53,991 nt of DNA from Alloalcanivorax gelatiniphagus (GTDB lineage Bacteria > Pseudomonadota > Gammaproteobacteria > Pseudomonadales > Alcanivoracaceae). This document shows positions 1 to 7,370 of the stretch, piece after piece (position 1 is the stretch's first letter; every line of letters begins with the position of its first letter). The notes under the pieces were generated by a model. That model had not been told where the DNA came from. It made no database searches and saw only the letters and a list, made by a program, of their open reading frames with translations. Made by a program: the position numbers and the translations under genes. The stretch covers positions 1 through 53,991 of the forward strand of contig NZ_VCQT01000039.1 of assembly GCF_005938655.1 (NCBI RefSeq), given 5' to 3'.

Positions 1-145
1 GTTCTCAAGGGTCCCGGAAGGGGGCCCACGCCGAGACGCTTCGAGGTAGCGTCTCGCGCGGCTTTGTAGGTAGGGGCTGTAGGAGCGACTTCAGTCGCGA
101 TCAACGACGGTGCCACCGGCATCGCGGCTGAAGCCGCTCCTACAA
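1..145 (+). repeat. Composite palindromic repeat, copy A
   Basis: The first 70 bases carry a GTCCCGG...GGGCCC segment and an inverted repeat (CGAGACGCT at 32-40, AGCGTCTCG at 48-56). A pair of GTAG-headed palindromes facing each other follows (78-144). The same composite, in opposite orientation and nearly identical over its first 70 bases (three differences), lies at 19148-19316. No coding frame in this leader looks real. The element begins exactly at the window edge, so its outer end may lie outside. Confidence 0.8.
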
Positions 146-291
146 TCCACGGTCCCGGAAGGGGGCCCTCGCCGAGACGCTTCGAGGTAGCGTCTCGCGC
201 GGCTTTGTAGGTAGGGGCTGTAGGAGCGACTTCAGTCGCGATCAACGGCGGTGCCAACGGCATCGCGGCTGAAGCCGCTCCTACAGGGCGG
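10..291 (+). repeat. Direct tandem duplication, 141-bp unit x 2
   Basis: The unit starting GGTCCCGGAAGGGGG at 10 recurs at 151 with only a few substitutions. Each unit contains the GAGACGC inverted repeat and one facing pair of GTAG palindromes (78-144 and 219-285). Together with the short GC-rich tail to 369, this fills the leader of the acyl-CoA synthetase gene. I see no gene or clear promoter in it. Confidence 0.85.
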
Positions 292-382
292 GGGCAGGGG
301 CATGAGAGAACGTCGTAGTAGCGGCGGCGGCGGTGATGTTCCGTTTCGCGCCAAACGTTTTTAAGCATTAAGGAGAACAAAG

Positions 383-2056
383 ATGTCCACCGTTTCCGCA
401 GCCGGGTTTGAGCCGGTGCCGGTGCCTGGCTCGGTTTGGGCCGGCGATAGCGTTTCCTATCTGCGTGGCGAAAAGCCGCTGCATGAGTATCTGTTCCAGC
501 ACGCCGAGGAGGTGCCGGATCGGGTGGCCTATATTTATTACGGCACCGAGATCACCTGGGCGGAGACCGGGGATGCGGTGCGGCGGCTGGCCGCCCATCT
601 GCGCGAGCGGGGCGTGGGGCCCGGCGACCGGGTGGCGTTGTTCATGCAGAACTGTCCGCAATACATCTTCGCCCACTATGCGGTGCAGGCCCTGGGCGCC
701 ATGGTGACGCCGGTGAATCCACAGTACAAAGCCGCCGAGGTGGCGTACCAGTTGAGCAACGCGGAGACCAAGGCGCTGGTGGTGGCCCGGGATTTGTATC
801 CCATCGTCGCCGAGGTACGCGACCAGGTGCCGACCCTGGCCACGGTGGTGACCACCGCCTACGCCGATTACCTGCCGGACCAGCCCACCCTGACGGTGCC
901 CAAGGAGTTGCTGGGCGATGCCCCGGCGGCGGCGGGCACCGACGACCTCAAGGAAATTCTGGCGAACACCGCGCCGCTGCAACGGTTCGAGCCGGTGGAT
1001 CTGTGGAACGGCGTGGGCCTGATGACCTTTACGTCCGGCACCACCGGCCGGCCCAAGGGCGCCATGCTCAGCTACGGCTCCAGCCTGTTCAAGATGGCGG
1101 TGTCGTTCACCGCCAACCGCATGGCCGAGAACACGGTGAGCCTGGGCATCGCGCCGCTGTGCCATATCGCCGGCATGAACTTCGGCGTTTACCAGCCGGT
1201 GTACGCGCGCCAGACCCTGGTGATCCTGGCGCGCTTCGATCCGGCCACCACCGTGGACGCCATCGAGCAATACCGGGTACGCAACTGGTACAGCATCGCG
1301 CCCATGCTGCGCGCCATTCTCGACCTGCCCGGCGTGGCGCAGCGGGACCTGACCTCGCTGACCAACAATCCCTGCACCAGTTTCGGCATTCCCCTCACCG
1401 AAAAACTGGCCGGCGAATGGAAGGCACTGACCGGCTGCCAGACCCACGAAGCGGCCTACGGCCTGAGCGAGACCCATACCTCCGACACCTTCATGCCCAA
1501 GGACCGCATCAAGTGGGGCAGCTGCGGGGTGCCCATGGCGGAGAATCAGATCCGCATCCTGGATACCGGCACCGGCGCGGAGTGCGCGCCGAATCAGAGC
1601 GGCGAGATCGTGGTGCGCAACAAGGCGGTGTTCAAGGGCTACTGGAAGCGTGACGAGGCCACCGCCGAAACCCTGCGCGGCGGTGCCGTGTACACCGGTG
1701 ACGTGGGCTATCTCGATGAAGAGGGCTATCTGTTCTTCACCGGCCGCATCAAGGAGATGATCAAGTGCTCCGGCTACAGTGTGTTCCCGGAGGACGTGGA
1801 AGCGCTGATGCTCGATCACCCGGCTATTTCCCAGTCCGCCGCCATCGGCATACCGGACGATCAGCGCGGCGAAACGGTGAAGCTGTTCGTGGTGCTCAAG
1901 CCCGAGTACCAGGGCAAGGTCAGCGAGAGCGAGCTGATCGACTGGGCCAAGGAGCATATGGCCGCCTACAAGTACCCGCGCCAGGTGGCCTTTATCGATA
2001 AGCTGCCGGCCACGCCGGCGGGTAAGGTATTGCGCCGGTTGTTGAAGGACGACTGA
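383..2056 (+). CDS. AMP-dependent acyl-CoA synthetase (acyl-CoA ligase)
   Basis: 557 residues, the usual length of the ANL superfamily. These enzymes activate a carboxylic acid with ATP to an acyl-adenylate and transfer it to CoA. The phosphate-binding motif TFTSGTTGRPKG is near residue 215. The hinge region VYTGDVGYLDEEGY and GRIKEMIKCSGYSVFPEDVE follow near 435-460, and the C-terminal catalytic lysine sits in PAGKVLRRLL. A strong AAGGAG ribosome-binding site at 370-375 fixes the start. The gene stands alone between a repeat-filled leader and a hairpin, so neighbours do not reveal the substrate. Medium- or long-chain fatty acids are the likeliest by family, but aryl acids cannot be excluded. 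Confidence 0.9.
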   Translation: MSTVSAAGFEPVPVPGSVWAGDSVSYLRGEKPLHEYLFQHAEEVPDRVAYIYYGTEITWAETGDAVRRLAAHLRERGVGPGDRVALFMQNCPQYIFAHYAVQALGAMVTPVNPQYKAAEVAYQLSNAETKALVVARDLYPIVAEVRDQVPTLATVVTTAYADYLPDQPTLTVPKELLGDAPAAAGTDDLKEILANTAPLQRFEPVDLWNGVGLMTFTSGTTGRPKGAMLSYGSSLFKMAVSFTANRMAENTVSLGIAPLCHIAGMNFGVYQPVYARQTLVILARFDPATTVDAIEQYRVRNWYSIAPMLRAILDLPGVAQRDLTSLTNNPCTSFGIPLTEKLAGEWKALTGCQTHEAAYGLSETHTSDTFMPKDRIKWGSCGVPMAENQIRILDTGTGAECAPNQSGEIVVRNKAVFKGYWKRDEATAETLRGGAVYTGDVGYLDEEGYLFFTGRIKEMIKCSGYSVFPEDVEALMLDHPAISQSAAIGIPDDQRGETVKLFVVLKPEYQGKVSESELIDWAKEHMAAYKYPRQVAFIDKLPATPAGKVLRRLLKDD

Positions 2057-2069
2057 AGGTTGATCCCGT

Positions 2070-2099
2070 GCGCCGCCCAAAGGCGGCGCCAACCGTTTT
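2070..2099 (+). terminator. Hairpin after the acyl-CoA synthetase
   Basis: GCGCCGCC (2070-2077) pairs perfectly with GGCGGCGC (2082-2089) across a CAAA loop and is followed by a short GTTTTA. The T tract is weak. It lies between convergent genes and could act for both. Confidence 0.55.
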
Positions 2100-2122
2100 A
2101 CTCCAAAGGCGGGGAACGGAGC

Positions 2123-2248
2123 CTATCCGTTTTTCTCCGCCTCTTTCTTTTTCTTGCCTTTGTCGTAATGCCACTTGATGGCGAAGAACATACCCGTGCC
2201 GAACACAAGCACCTTGAACGTAAGAAAGACGATCGGGACCCAATCCAT
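2123..2248 (-). CDS. Small single-pass membrane protein, 41 aa
   Basis: The reading frame starts at ATG (2248-2246), stops at TAG (2125-2123) and begins MDWVPIVFLTFKVLVFGTG. One hydrophobic helix (about residues 4-24) is followed by an AIKWHYDKG segment and a Lys/Glu-rich tail (GKKKKEAEKNG), as in small inner-membrane proteins anchored with the tail in the cytoplasm. Very similar short proteins are, as I recall, widespread as hypothetical genes in Pseudomonas-like bacteria. The upstream ribosome-binding site is weak (GAGTGGAAATA). Convergent with the acyl-CoA synthetase. Function unknown. Confidence 0.65.
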   Translation of the reverse strand: MDWVPIVFLTFKVLVFGTGMFFAIKWHYDKGKKKKEAEKNG

Positions 2249-2378
2249 TATTTCCACTCGTTGTGAGATCTCGGCCCCAGTCTAATCCGGGCAAACCACC
2301 CTCAACATTGGACACATCGTCCCAGGGCCCGGGACCAATCCCGCCCCGTCGCCAGTCCTTGCGCCGTTCTTAAAAAAA

Positions 2379-2396
2379 CCGTCATCCCCTTGTCAT
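2379..2396 (+). promoter_or_regulatory. PhoB-box-like direct repeat
   Basis: CCGTCAT (2379-2385), four bases, then TTGTCAT (2390-2396). This is the 7-4-7 layout of the PHO box (consensus CTGTCAT-N4-CTGTCAT) with six of seven matches in each half. It ends 55 bases before the ATG of the lipoprotein gene and points the same way. The match and spacing are seen; PhoB control is inferred. Confidence 0.5.
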
Positions 2397-2451
2397 GGAT
2401 CTGCGGCCCACTACCCGGGTATCCGTGAACGAATAATGACGAGGTGTTTTT

Positions 2452-4344
2452 ATGAAACCCTGGCTTGCCCTTGGCGCCGGTACGCTGCTGGCCTCCACCC
2501 TGCTGGCCGGTTGCGGCGGCGACAGCAACAACAACGACGGCGGCGCCAACCCGCCGGTGGCGGAGCCCACGCCCTCCAGCGTGAAGTTGAGCTTCCTGGG
2601 TCGTCACAGCAGCGGCCAGTTTGATCAATCGGCGGCGGAGATTCCCGCCTACCACGCCGGCTCCCAGCGTCTGTTCGTGGTCAACGCCAACAAGGGCGCC
2701 CTGGACATTCTCAGTCTGGCGGACCCGGCCAACCCGACCCTGGAAGACACCCTGCTCACCGGCGACATTTCCGCCGGCTCGGAAGTGAACAGCGTGGCCG
2801 TGCAAGGTGATCTGGTGGCGGTGGCCGTGCAGGCCGGCAGCAAGACCGACACCGGCTTCCTGGCCCTGTACGACGCCAACACCCTGGAGCGCATCAGCTT
2901 CGTGGGCGTGGGCGCGCTGCCGGACATGGTGGCGTTCACCCCGGATGGCCACTATGTGCTCACCGCCAATGAGGGCGAGCCCGGCGACGACTACAGCATG
3001 GACCCGGAAGGCTCGATCAGCGTCATCGATATCCGCGACCCGGCGTCCCCGGTGGAAGCCCGCGCCACCTTCACCGCCTTCAACAGCCAGAAAGCGGACC
3101 TGAAGGCCGCCGGCGTGCGCATCTACGGCCCCAACGCCAGCGTCGCCGAGGACCTGGAACCGGAATACATCGCGGTGTCCGCCGACAGCACCACCGCCTG
3201 GGTGACCCTGCAGGAGAACAACGCCCTGGCCAAGCTGGATATCGCCAGCGCCACGGTCACCGACATCCTGCCCCTGGGCGAGAAGGATCTGGGCCAGGAC
3301 GGCAACGGCATCGACGCCAGCGACAGGGACGACGCCATCAATATCCGCACCTACCCGGGCGTGGTCGGCCTGTATCAGCCGGACTCCATCCACGCCTACA
3401 GCGCCGGTGGCAGCACCTACCTGGTCACCGCCAACGAGGGCGATGCCCGCGCCTGGGGCGAAGACAACGACGCCTACTGGGGCACCGAAGGCAGCGGCTG
3501 CGCCGGCGACGCCAGCCAGGGCTTCGTGGAGGAATTCCGGGTCAAGCATCTGGTCAACGCCAAAGGCTTCGACCGCCGCTGTGGCGACGACCTGCCGCCG
3601 CAACTGCGCGAGCTGGCCGCCGGTGCCCTGCTTAATCCGGACACCTTCGGCTACTGCGGCGCCACCGCCGGCGATCCCGGCAACTGCCGCGAGGACGAGG
3701 TGCTGGGCCGCCTGAACATTACCTGGACCGAAGGCTACCGCAAGGACGGCAACGGCAACCCGGTGCTGTTCACCGCCGACGGCGTCGAGGACAACCTGAA
3801 CGGCGACCGTCTGATGTACGACAAACTGTACGCCTACGGCGCCCGCTCCTTCTCGATCTGGAGCGAGGACGGTGAGCTGGTGTTCGACTCCGGCGACGCC
3901 ATCGAACAGTTCCTGGCCAGCGACGAGTGCAAGCTCGGCACCCAGCGCACCATTCCGTGCCAGGACTACTTCAACTCCGGCCATGACGAAGGCGACGACT
4001 TCGACAGCCGCAGCGACGCCAAGGGCCCGGAGCCGGAAGGGCTGACCCTGGGCCATCTGGGCGACAAGACGTTCCTGTTCCTGGGGCTGGAGCGGATGGG
4101 CGGCGTGCTGGTGTACGACGTCACCGACCCCGCCGCGCCGGTGCGCGTGGACTACCTGAACACCCGCGATGACTGGACCACCGAGGACCCGGGTACGGTG
4201 CTGGCCTCGGTGGGCGATCTGGGCCCCGAGGGTCTGGTGTTCATCCCCGCCAAGGACGCCCCCGGCGGCACCGCCCTGCTGGTGGTGGGCAATGAGGTGA
4301 GTGGCACCACCGCGGTGTACCAGGTGGAAAGCCTGTTCGACTGA
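2452..4344 (+). CDS. Secreted lipoprotein of the choice-of-anchor I / beta-propeller type
   Basis: 630 residues. The N-terminus is a lipoprotein signal with lipobox LLAG-C21, followed by a GGDSNNNDGG linker; the residues after Cys21 favour the outer membrane. The body carries repeated propeller-like strands such as LFVVNANKGALDILSLADP and MVAFTPDGHYVLTANEGEPGDD. It also has the acidic YLVTANEGDAR and GPEPEGLTLG segments typical of the choice-of-anchor I family, which is often found beside or fused to phosphatases. The start follows GAGGTG with a five-T spacer. The PhoB-box-like sequence at 2379-2396 suggests induction by phosphate starvation. No catalytic site is recognised, so a binding or phosphatase-accessory role is only inferred. 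Confidence 0.82.
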   Translation: MKPWLALGAGTLLASTLLAGCGGDSNNNDGGANPPVAEPTPSSVKLSFLGRHSSGQFDQSAAEIPAYHAGSQRLFVVNANKGALDILSLADPANPTLEDTLLTGDISAGSEVNSVAVQGDLVAVAVQAGSKTDTGFLALYDANTLERISFVGVGALPDMVAFTPDGHYVLTANEGEPGDDYSMDPEGSISVIDIRDPASPVEARATFTAFNSQKADLKAAGVRIYGPNASVAEDLEPEYIAVSADSTTAWVTLQENNALAKLDIASATVTDILPLGEKDLGQDGNGIDASDRDDAINIRTYPGVVGLYQPDSIHAYSAGGSTYLVTANEGDARAWGEDNDAYWGTEGSGCAGDASQGFVEEFRVKHLVNAKGFDRRCGDDLPPQLRELAAGALLNPDTFGYCGATAGDPGNCREDEVLGRLNITWTEGYRKDGNGNPVLFTADGVEDNLNGDRLMYDKLYAYGARSFSIWSEDGELVFDSGDAIEQFLASDECKLGTQRTIPCQDYFNSGHDEGDDFDSRSDAKGPEPEGLTLGHLGDKTFLFLGLERMGGVLVYDVTDPAAPVRVDYLNTRDDWTTEDPGTVLASVGDLGPEGLVFIPAKDAPGGTALLVVGNEVSGTTAVYQVESLFD

Positions 4345-4382
4345 ACCGCCACCGAGCGCGGCCAACGCCGCGCTGCAACGAC

Positions 4383-4415
4383 AACCGCCGGCGCCCCTGC
4401 GCCGGCGGTTTTTTT
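4383..4415 (+). terminator. Rho-independent terminator
   Basis: A 12-base stem (4383-4394 with 4399-4410) with a four-base CCCT loop runs into seven or more Ts. It ends the lipoprotein transcript, 39 bases after its stop codon. The remaining bases to 4528 hold no gene that I can support. Confidence 0.92.
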
Positions 4416-4528
4416 GTTCATCCCCACCGCCATCGGTGCGGTTTTCGGGAACCTTCCCGGCCGATACCGTTCACACCAGTTCGGCGCGAATCCGTTAAAC
4501 TACGCGGTTTGAAGGCAGGGGACGGCGG

Positions 4529-4891
4529 TCAGCCGGCGGCGTAGCAGGCGATGGACTCGCGCACCAGGGCCTGGTCGCCAAACAGAAAGGTTTCCGCTAC
4601 GTTACCCCGATGTCCCTTGTAATAGAGGGTCACGCTCTGATAACCCGACAGCACGTCCAGCAACTCGAAGCGCAGGTCGGGCAGGGCGGCGAGCGCCTGA
4701 CCCCAATAGGCGCGCAGAGCCGATTTCCCGCGTAGAATACCCTCCCGGGCACCGGTGATACGGGGAATCATGGGCGAGCGGAACACCACGTCGTCCTGGT
4801 AATGGGCCAGAATGTCCTCCAGGCTGTGCCGGTTCCAGGCGTCCAGCCATTGCCGCGCGAAGGTGTCCGGCTTGATCGAAACGGGTTGCAT
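4529..4891 (-). CDS. SnoaL-like / NTF2-fold protein
   Basis: 120 residues with the cone-shaped NTF2-like pattern: an N-terminal helix (FARQWLDAWNRHSLEDILAHY) followed by DDVVFRSPMIP, a GREGILRGKSALRAYW-type segment and alternating strands (LRFELLDVLS, SVTLYYKGHRG). This fold covers small isomerases, hydrolases and ligand-binding proteins; no specific catalytic dyad can be assigned. It is divergent from a marR gene with a palindrome between them, a layout typical of a MarR repressor and its target. Regulation by that MarR protein is inference. Confidence 0.8.
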   Translation of the reverse strand: MQPVSIKPDTFARQWLDAWNRHSLEDILAHYQDDVVFRSPMIPRITGAREGILRGKSALRAYWGQALAALPDLRFELLDVLSGYQSVTLYYKGHRGNVAETFLFGDQALVRESIACYAAG

Positions 4892-4904
4892 CGGTACTCC
4901 TCTA

Positions 4905-4933
4905 AGGTCAACCTTTGTGACCTATATAGCTAT
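4905..4933. promoter_or_regulatory. Candidate MarR operator
   Basis: AGGTCA (4905-4910) and TGACCT (4918-4923) form a perfect inverted repeat around seven bases. The perfect palindrome ATAGCTAT (4926-4933) follows. Both lie in the 63-bp gap between the divergent SnoaL-like and marR genes, where a MarR dimer usually binds to control both directions. Confidence 0.5.
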
Positions 4934-4954
4934 GAAACAGGGTGGTGAGTCAAT

Positions 4955-5395
4955 ATGGTCGATGATGCTTCGCGGGAGCACTTGAACGACAGTCTGGTAA
5001 CCTTGCACTTCGCGTTTCGCGGTCTGGTGGCGGAACCGGACAATATTCTCAAGGATCAGGGGCTGTCACGCATCCACCACCGCCTGCTGTTCTTTATCGG
5101 CCATAACAACAACCTCAGCGTCAACGAGCTGGTGGATACCATGCGGCTCACCAAGCAGGCTATCCATAAGCCGCTCAAGACCCTGGTGGAAAAGGAGCTG
5201 GTGGCGGTGACCCGCGACGGCTCCGACAAACGCGTCAAACGTCTGAGCCTCACCGAAGCCGGCGCCGAGCTGGAACAGCGCCTCACCGGCATCCAGCACG
5301 ACCTGCTGCTGCACGCCTTCGAGGAAGTGGGCCCGGCCGGCGCCGATGCCTGGCGCCAGGTGATGGACACCATGGCCCGCCGGCTCGGGGTCTGA
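4955..5395 (+). CDS. MarR family transcriptional regulator
   Basis: 146 residues, normal for MarR proteins, which are dimeric winged-helix repressors often released by small aromatic ligands. The central winged helix is clear: NLSVNELVDTMRLTKQAIHK is the helix-turn-helix, and the wing lies in VTRDGSDKRVKRLSLTEAG. Flanking helices at both ends would form the dimer interface. It is transcribed away from the SnoaL-like gene and is followed after 19 bases by cobU. cobU could therefore be co-transcribed with it, although a GGGG-TCTGA-GCCCC hairpin over the marR stop may weaken read-through. The ligand is unknown. Confidence 0.88.
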   Translation: MVDDASREHLNDSLVTLHFAFRGLVAEPDNILKDQGLSRIHHRLLFFIGHNNNLSVNELVDTMRLTKQAIHKPLKTLVEKELVAVTRDGSDKRVKRLSLTEAGAELEQRLTGIQHDLLLHAFEEVGPAGADAWRQVMDTMARRLGV

Positions 5396-5414
5396 GCCCC
5401 CTCCCTTTCCTTCC

Positions 5415-5957
5415 ATGCCTCTTGAACTGATTCTGGGCGGGGTGCGCTCCGGCAAGAGCGGCCTGGCCGAACGGCGGGCCGCCGATGGCGGCGGCCCGGT
5501 GCTGTACCTGGCCACCGCCGAGCCCGGCGACGGCGAGATGCGCGAGCGCATCCGCCGCCACCGGCAACGGCGTCCGGCGCACTGGTCCCTGTTGGAAGAA
5601 CCGCTGGCGCTGGGCGCCGCCCTCAACGACCTGGCCCGGCGGGCGCCGGCGCCCACCGTGCTGATCGATTGCATGAGCCTGTGGGTGAGCAACCTGCTGC
5701 TGGCCGGGGAGAAGGAATTCGACCGCCAGCGCCCCGCCTTTCTGGAAGCGCTACCCGCCTATCCCGGCCAGGTGATCGTGGTCAGCAATGAGGTGGGGCT
5801 GGGGCTGATCGGCATGGACCCGCTGACACGCCGCTTCGCCGACGAGCTGGGCTGGCTGAATCAGGAACTGGCGGCCCGGGCGCAGCGGGTGGTGATGACC
5901 GTGGCCGGCCTGCCCCAGGTGCTTAAGGGCCTGGCTTTACCTCCGGATCGCGACTGA
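5415..5957 (+). CDS. cobU: Adenosylcobinamide kinase / adenosylcobinamide-phosphate guanylyltransferase
   Basis: 180 residues, full length for CobU/CobP. It phosphorylates adenosylcobinamide and then transfers GMP to give adenosylcobinamide-GDP, the substrate of CobS. The P-loop GGVRSGKS is at residues 8-15. The RRHRQRRPAHW segment near 45-57 holds the histidine region that becomes guanylylated, and LIDCMSLWVSNLL and VSNEVGLGLIG are conserved family blocks. It lies opposite to cobS, separated only by a palindromic repeat. Its last codons and TGA stop (GAT CGC GAC TGA) are themselves part of that repeat, so the extreme C-terminus (PPDRD) is repeat-derived. No ribosome-binding site is evident. 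Confidence 0.93.
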   Translation: MPLELILGGVRSGKSGLAERRAADGGGPVLYLATAEPGDGEMRERIRRHRQRRPAHWSLLEEPLALGAALNDLARRAPAPTVLIDCMSLWVSNLLLAGEKEFDRQRPAFLEALPAYPGQVIVVSNEVGLGLIGMDPLTRRFADELGWLNQELAARAQRVVMTVAGLPQVLKGLALPPDRD

Positions 5958-6005
5958 AGTCGCTCCTACAGCAAGCACGTTGTAGGAGCGACTTCAGTCG
6001 CGATC
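5946..6005. repeat. Facing pair of GTAG palindromes between cobU and cobS
   Basis: GATCGCGACTGAAGTCGCTC at 5946 is matched by its exact reverse complement ending at 6005. The two arms (about 26 bases each) can form one long hairpin as well as two small ones. It overlaps the 3' end of cobU and stops four bases before the cobS stop codon, so it may work as a two-way terminator. Confidence 0.85.
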
Positions 6006-6009
6006 AGGG

Positions 6010-6747
6010 TTAGAGCACTAACGCCGCCGCCAGCAGCACAGCAGCCTCCACCACCTCCACCAGCGCCCCCGCGGTATCCCCGGTGAAGCCGCCCAGCCGT
6101 TGACGCATCAACACCACGCCACCGATGAACACCACGCCGGCCACCAGCACCGCCGATCCCTGCCCGAGCAACACCGCCAGCAGCGCCGCCGCCAGCAACA
6201 TCAGGCCCACCGCCCGCCGCGCGGTATGCAGGGCCTGCCCGCTGCCCAGTCCCTGCTCTCGTACATAGGGCAGCGCCAGGAACAGCCCGGCGCAGGCGGC
6301 CCGGGCCAGCACCGGCGCCACCAGCAGCACCGTGATCGCGCCGCTCTCCAGCAGAGCCGCCAGCGCCGCCGCCTTGACCAACAGCACCAGCAGCAGGGCC
6401 ACCGCCCCGGCGGGCCCGCAATAGGGGTCCTTCATGATGGCCAGGGTGCGGGCCCGGTCGCCGTAGCCGCCCAGCCAGGCGTCGGCGCTGTCCGCCAGAC
6501 CGTCCAGATGCAAAGCCCCGGTGAGCCCCACCCAGACCACCAGCACCAGCGCCGCCGCCGGCCACGGCGGGGCACCGGCCAGCAGCGTCGCCAGCGCCCA
6601 CGACAGCAGGCCGATCAGCAAGCCCACCGCCGGGTACCAGGCCACCGACCGGCCCTGGTCGCGTGGGTCCACCGGCGTCGCCACCCGCACCGGCAGCCGG
6701 GTCAGCAGCGACAGGGCCAGCAGGGCCGGCTGCCCGCGCCGGCTCAC
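6010..6747 (-). CDS. cobS: Adenosylcobinamide-GDP ribazoletransferase (cobalamin synthase)
   Basis: 245 residues with six or more hydrophobic segments; an inner-membrane enzyme that joins adenosylcobinamide-GDP to alpha-ribazole (phosphate). The signature HLDGLADSADAWLGG near residue 75 and the following IMKDPYCGPAG block are diagnostic. I chose the GTG at 6747-6745, which overlaps the stop of cobC in a GTGA arrangement and gives the usual N-terminus (LALSLLTRLPV). It is last in the cobT-cobC-cobS operon. Confidence 0.93.
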   Translation of the reverse strand: MSRRGQPALLALSLLTRLPVRVATPVDPRDQGRSVAWYPAVGLLIGLLSWALATLLAGAPPWPAAALVLVVWVGLTGALHLDGLADSADAWLGGYGDRARTLAIMKDPYCGPAGAVALLLVLLVKAAALAALLESGAITVLLVAPVLARAACAGLFLALPYVREQGLGSGQALHTARRAVGLMLLAAALLAVLLGQGSAVLVAGVVFIGGVVLMRQRLGGFTGDTAGALVEVVEAAVLLAAALVL

Positions 6748-7370
6748 GGTCCGGCCTCCACGGTGCCATGGCTGACCAGGCAGCCCAACAGGCCCTGGTC
6801 GGTGACATCCAGGCGCACCCGGGAACGGTTGGCGTAGGGCACCAGAAAAGCGCCCAGGGCACGGCCCGGCGGCAGGCCCATCACATGGGCCAGGGTCATG
6901 CGGATCACTCCGCCGTGGCACACCAGCAACACCCGCTGGCCGGCCAGGGCTTCCCGCCAGTGGGCCCAGGTCTGACCGATGCGCCGGTGAAAATCCAGAA
7001 TCGGTTCGCCGCCCTCCGGGCCGTGCCGTTCCGGGTCGGACCAGAACCGGGCCTGGCCGTCGCCGAAGCGCTCGGCCACCTGCTCCGTGGTCAGCCCTTC
7101 CCAGGCGCCGAAGGAGATTTCCTTGAAGCCATCCACCACGGTGCAGGGCAGGCCGCGCTCGGCGGCCAACCGCTCGGCGAACTCCCGGCAGCGGCGCAGG
7201 GGCGAGGTGAGGATATGGTCCCAGCGGTCGTCGGCGCCGATGGCCGCCTGCATCTGCCGCCAGCCCAGCGGGCTCAGGGGGTCGTCCCGGTGGCCCCGGT
7301 ATTTGGGGCCACCGTCCGGCTCGCCGTGGCGCAGCAGGTCGAACCAGGTGGTGGTGCCCGGCGCGCTCAT
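6744..7370 (-). CDS. cobC: Histidine phosphatase family protein, probable alpha-ribazole phosphatase
   Basis: 208 residues of the histidine phosphatase (phosphoglycerate mutase-like) superfamily. The catalytic [10 protein letters not shown] motif is near residue 13, the partner VCHGGVIRM near 150, and [16 protein letters not shown] lies between. In the cobalamin pathway it removes the 5'-phosphate from alpha-ribazole phosphate or from cobalamin phosphate. It is linked by ATGA-type overlaps to cobT upstream and cobS downstream. The genomic setting makes the cobalamin role likely; the fold alone would not. Confidence 0.9.
   Translation of the reverse strand: MSAPGTTTWFDLLRHGEPDGGPKYRGHRDDPLSPLGWRQMQAAIGADDRWDHILTSPLRRCREFAERLAAERGLPCTVVDGFKEISFGAWEGLTTEQVAERFGDGQARFWSDPERHGPEGGEPILDFHRRIGQTWAHWREALAGQRVLLVCHGGVIRMTLAHVMGLPPGRALGAFLVPYANRSRVRLDVTDQGLLGCLVSHGTVEAGP

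Noticed and set aside
2060-2266. 68-residue plus-strand frame opposite the 41-residue protein
   Set aside because: It crosses the terminator hairpin, and its Arg/Lys-rich product looks like the antisense of the better-formed membrane protein.
4470-4501. Promoter-like TTCACA ... TAAACT on the plus strand
   Set aside because: The spacing is 20 bases and no plus-strand gene or hairpin-ended RNA follows before the MarR gene.
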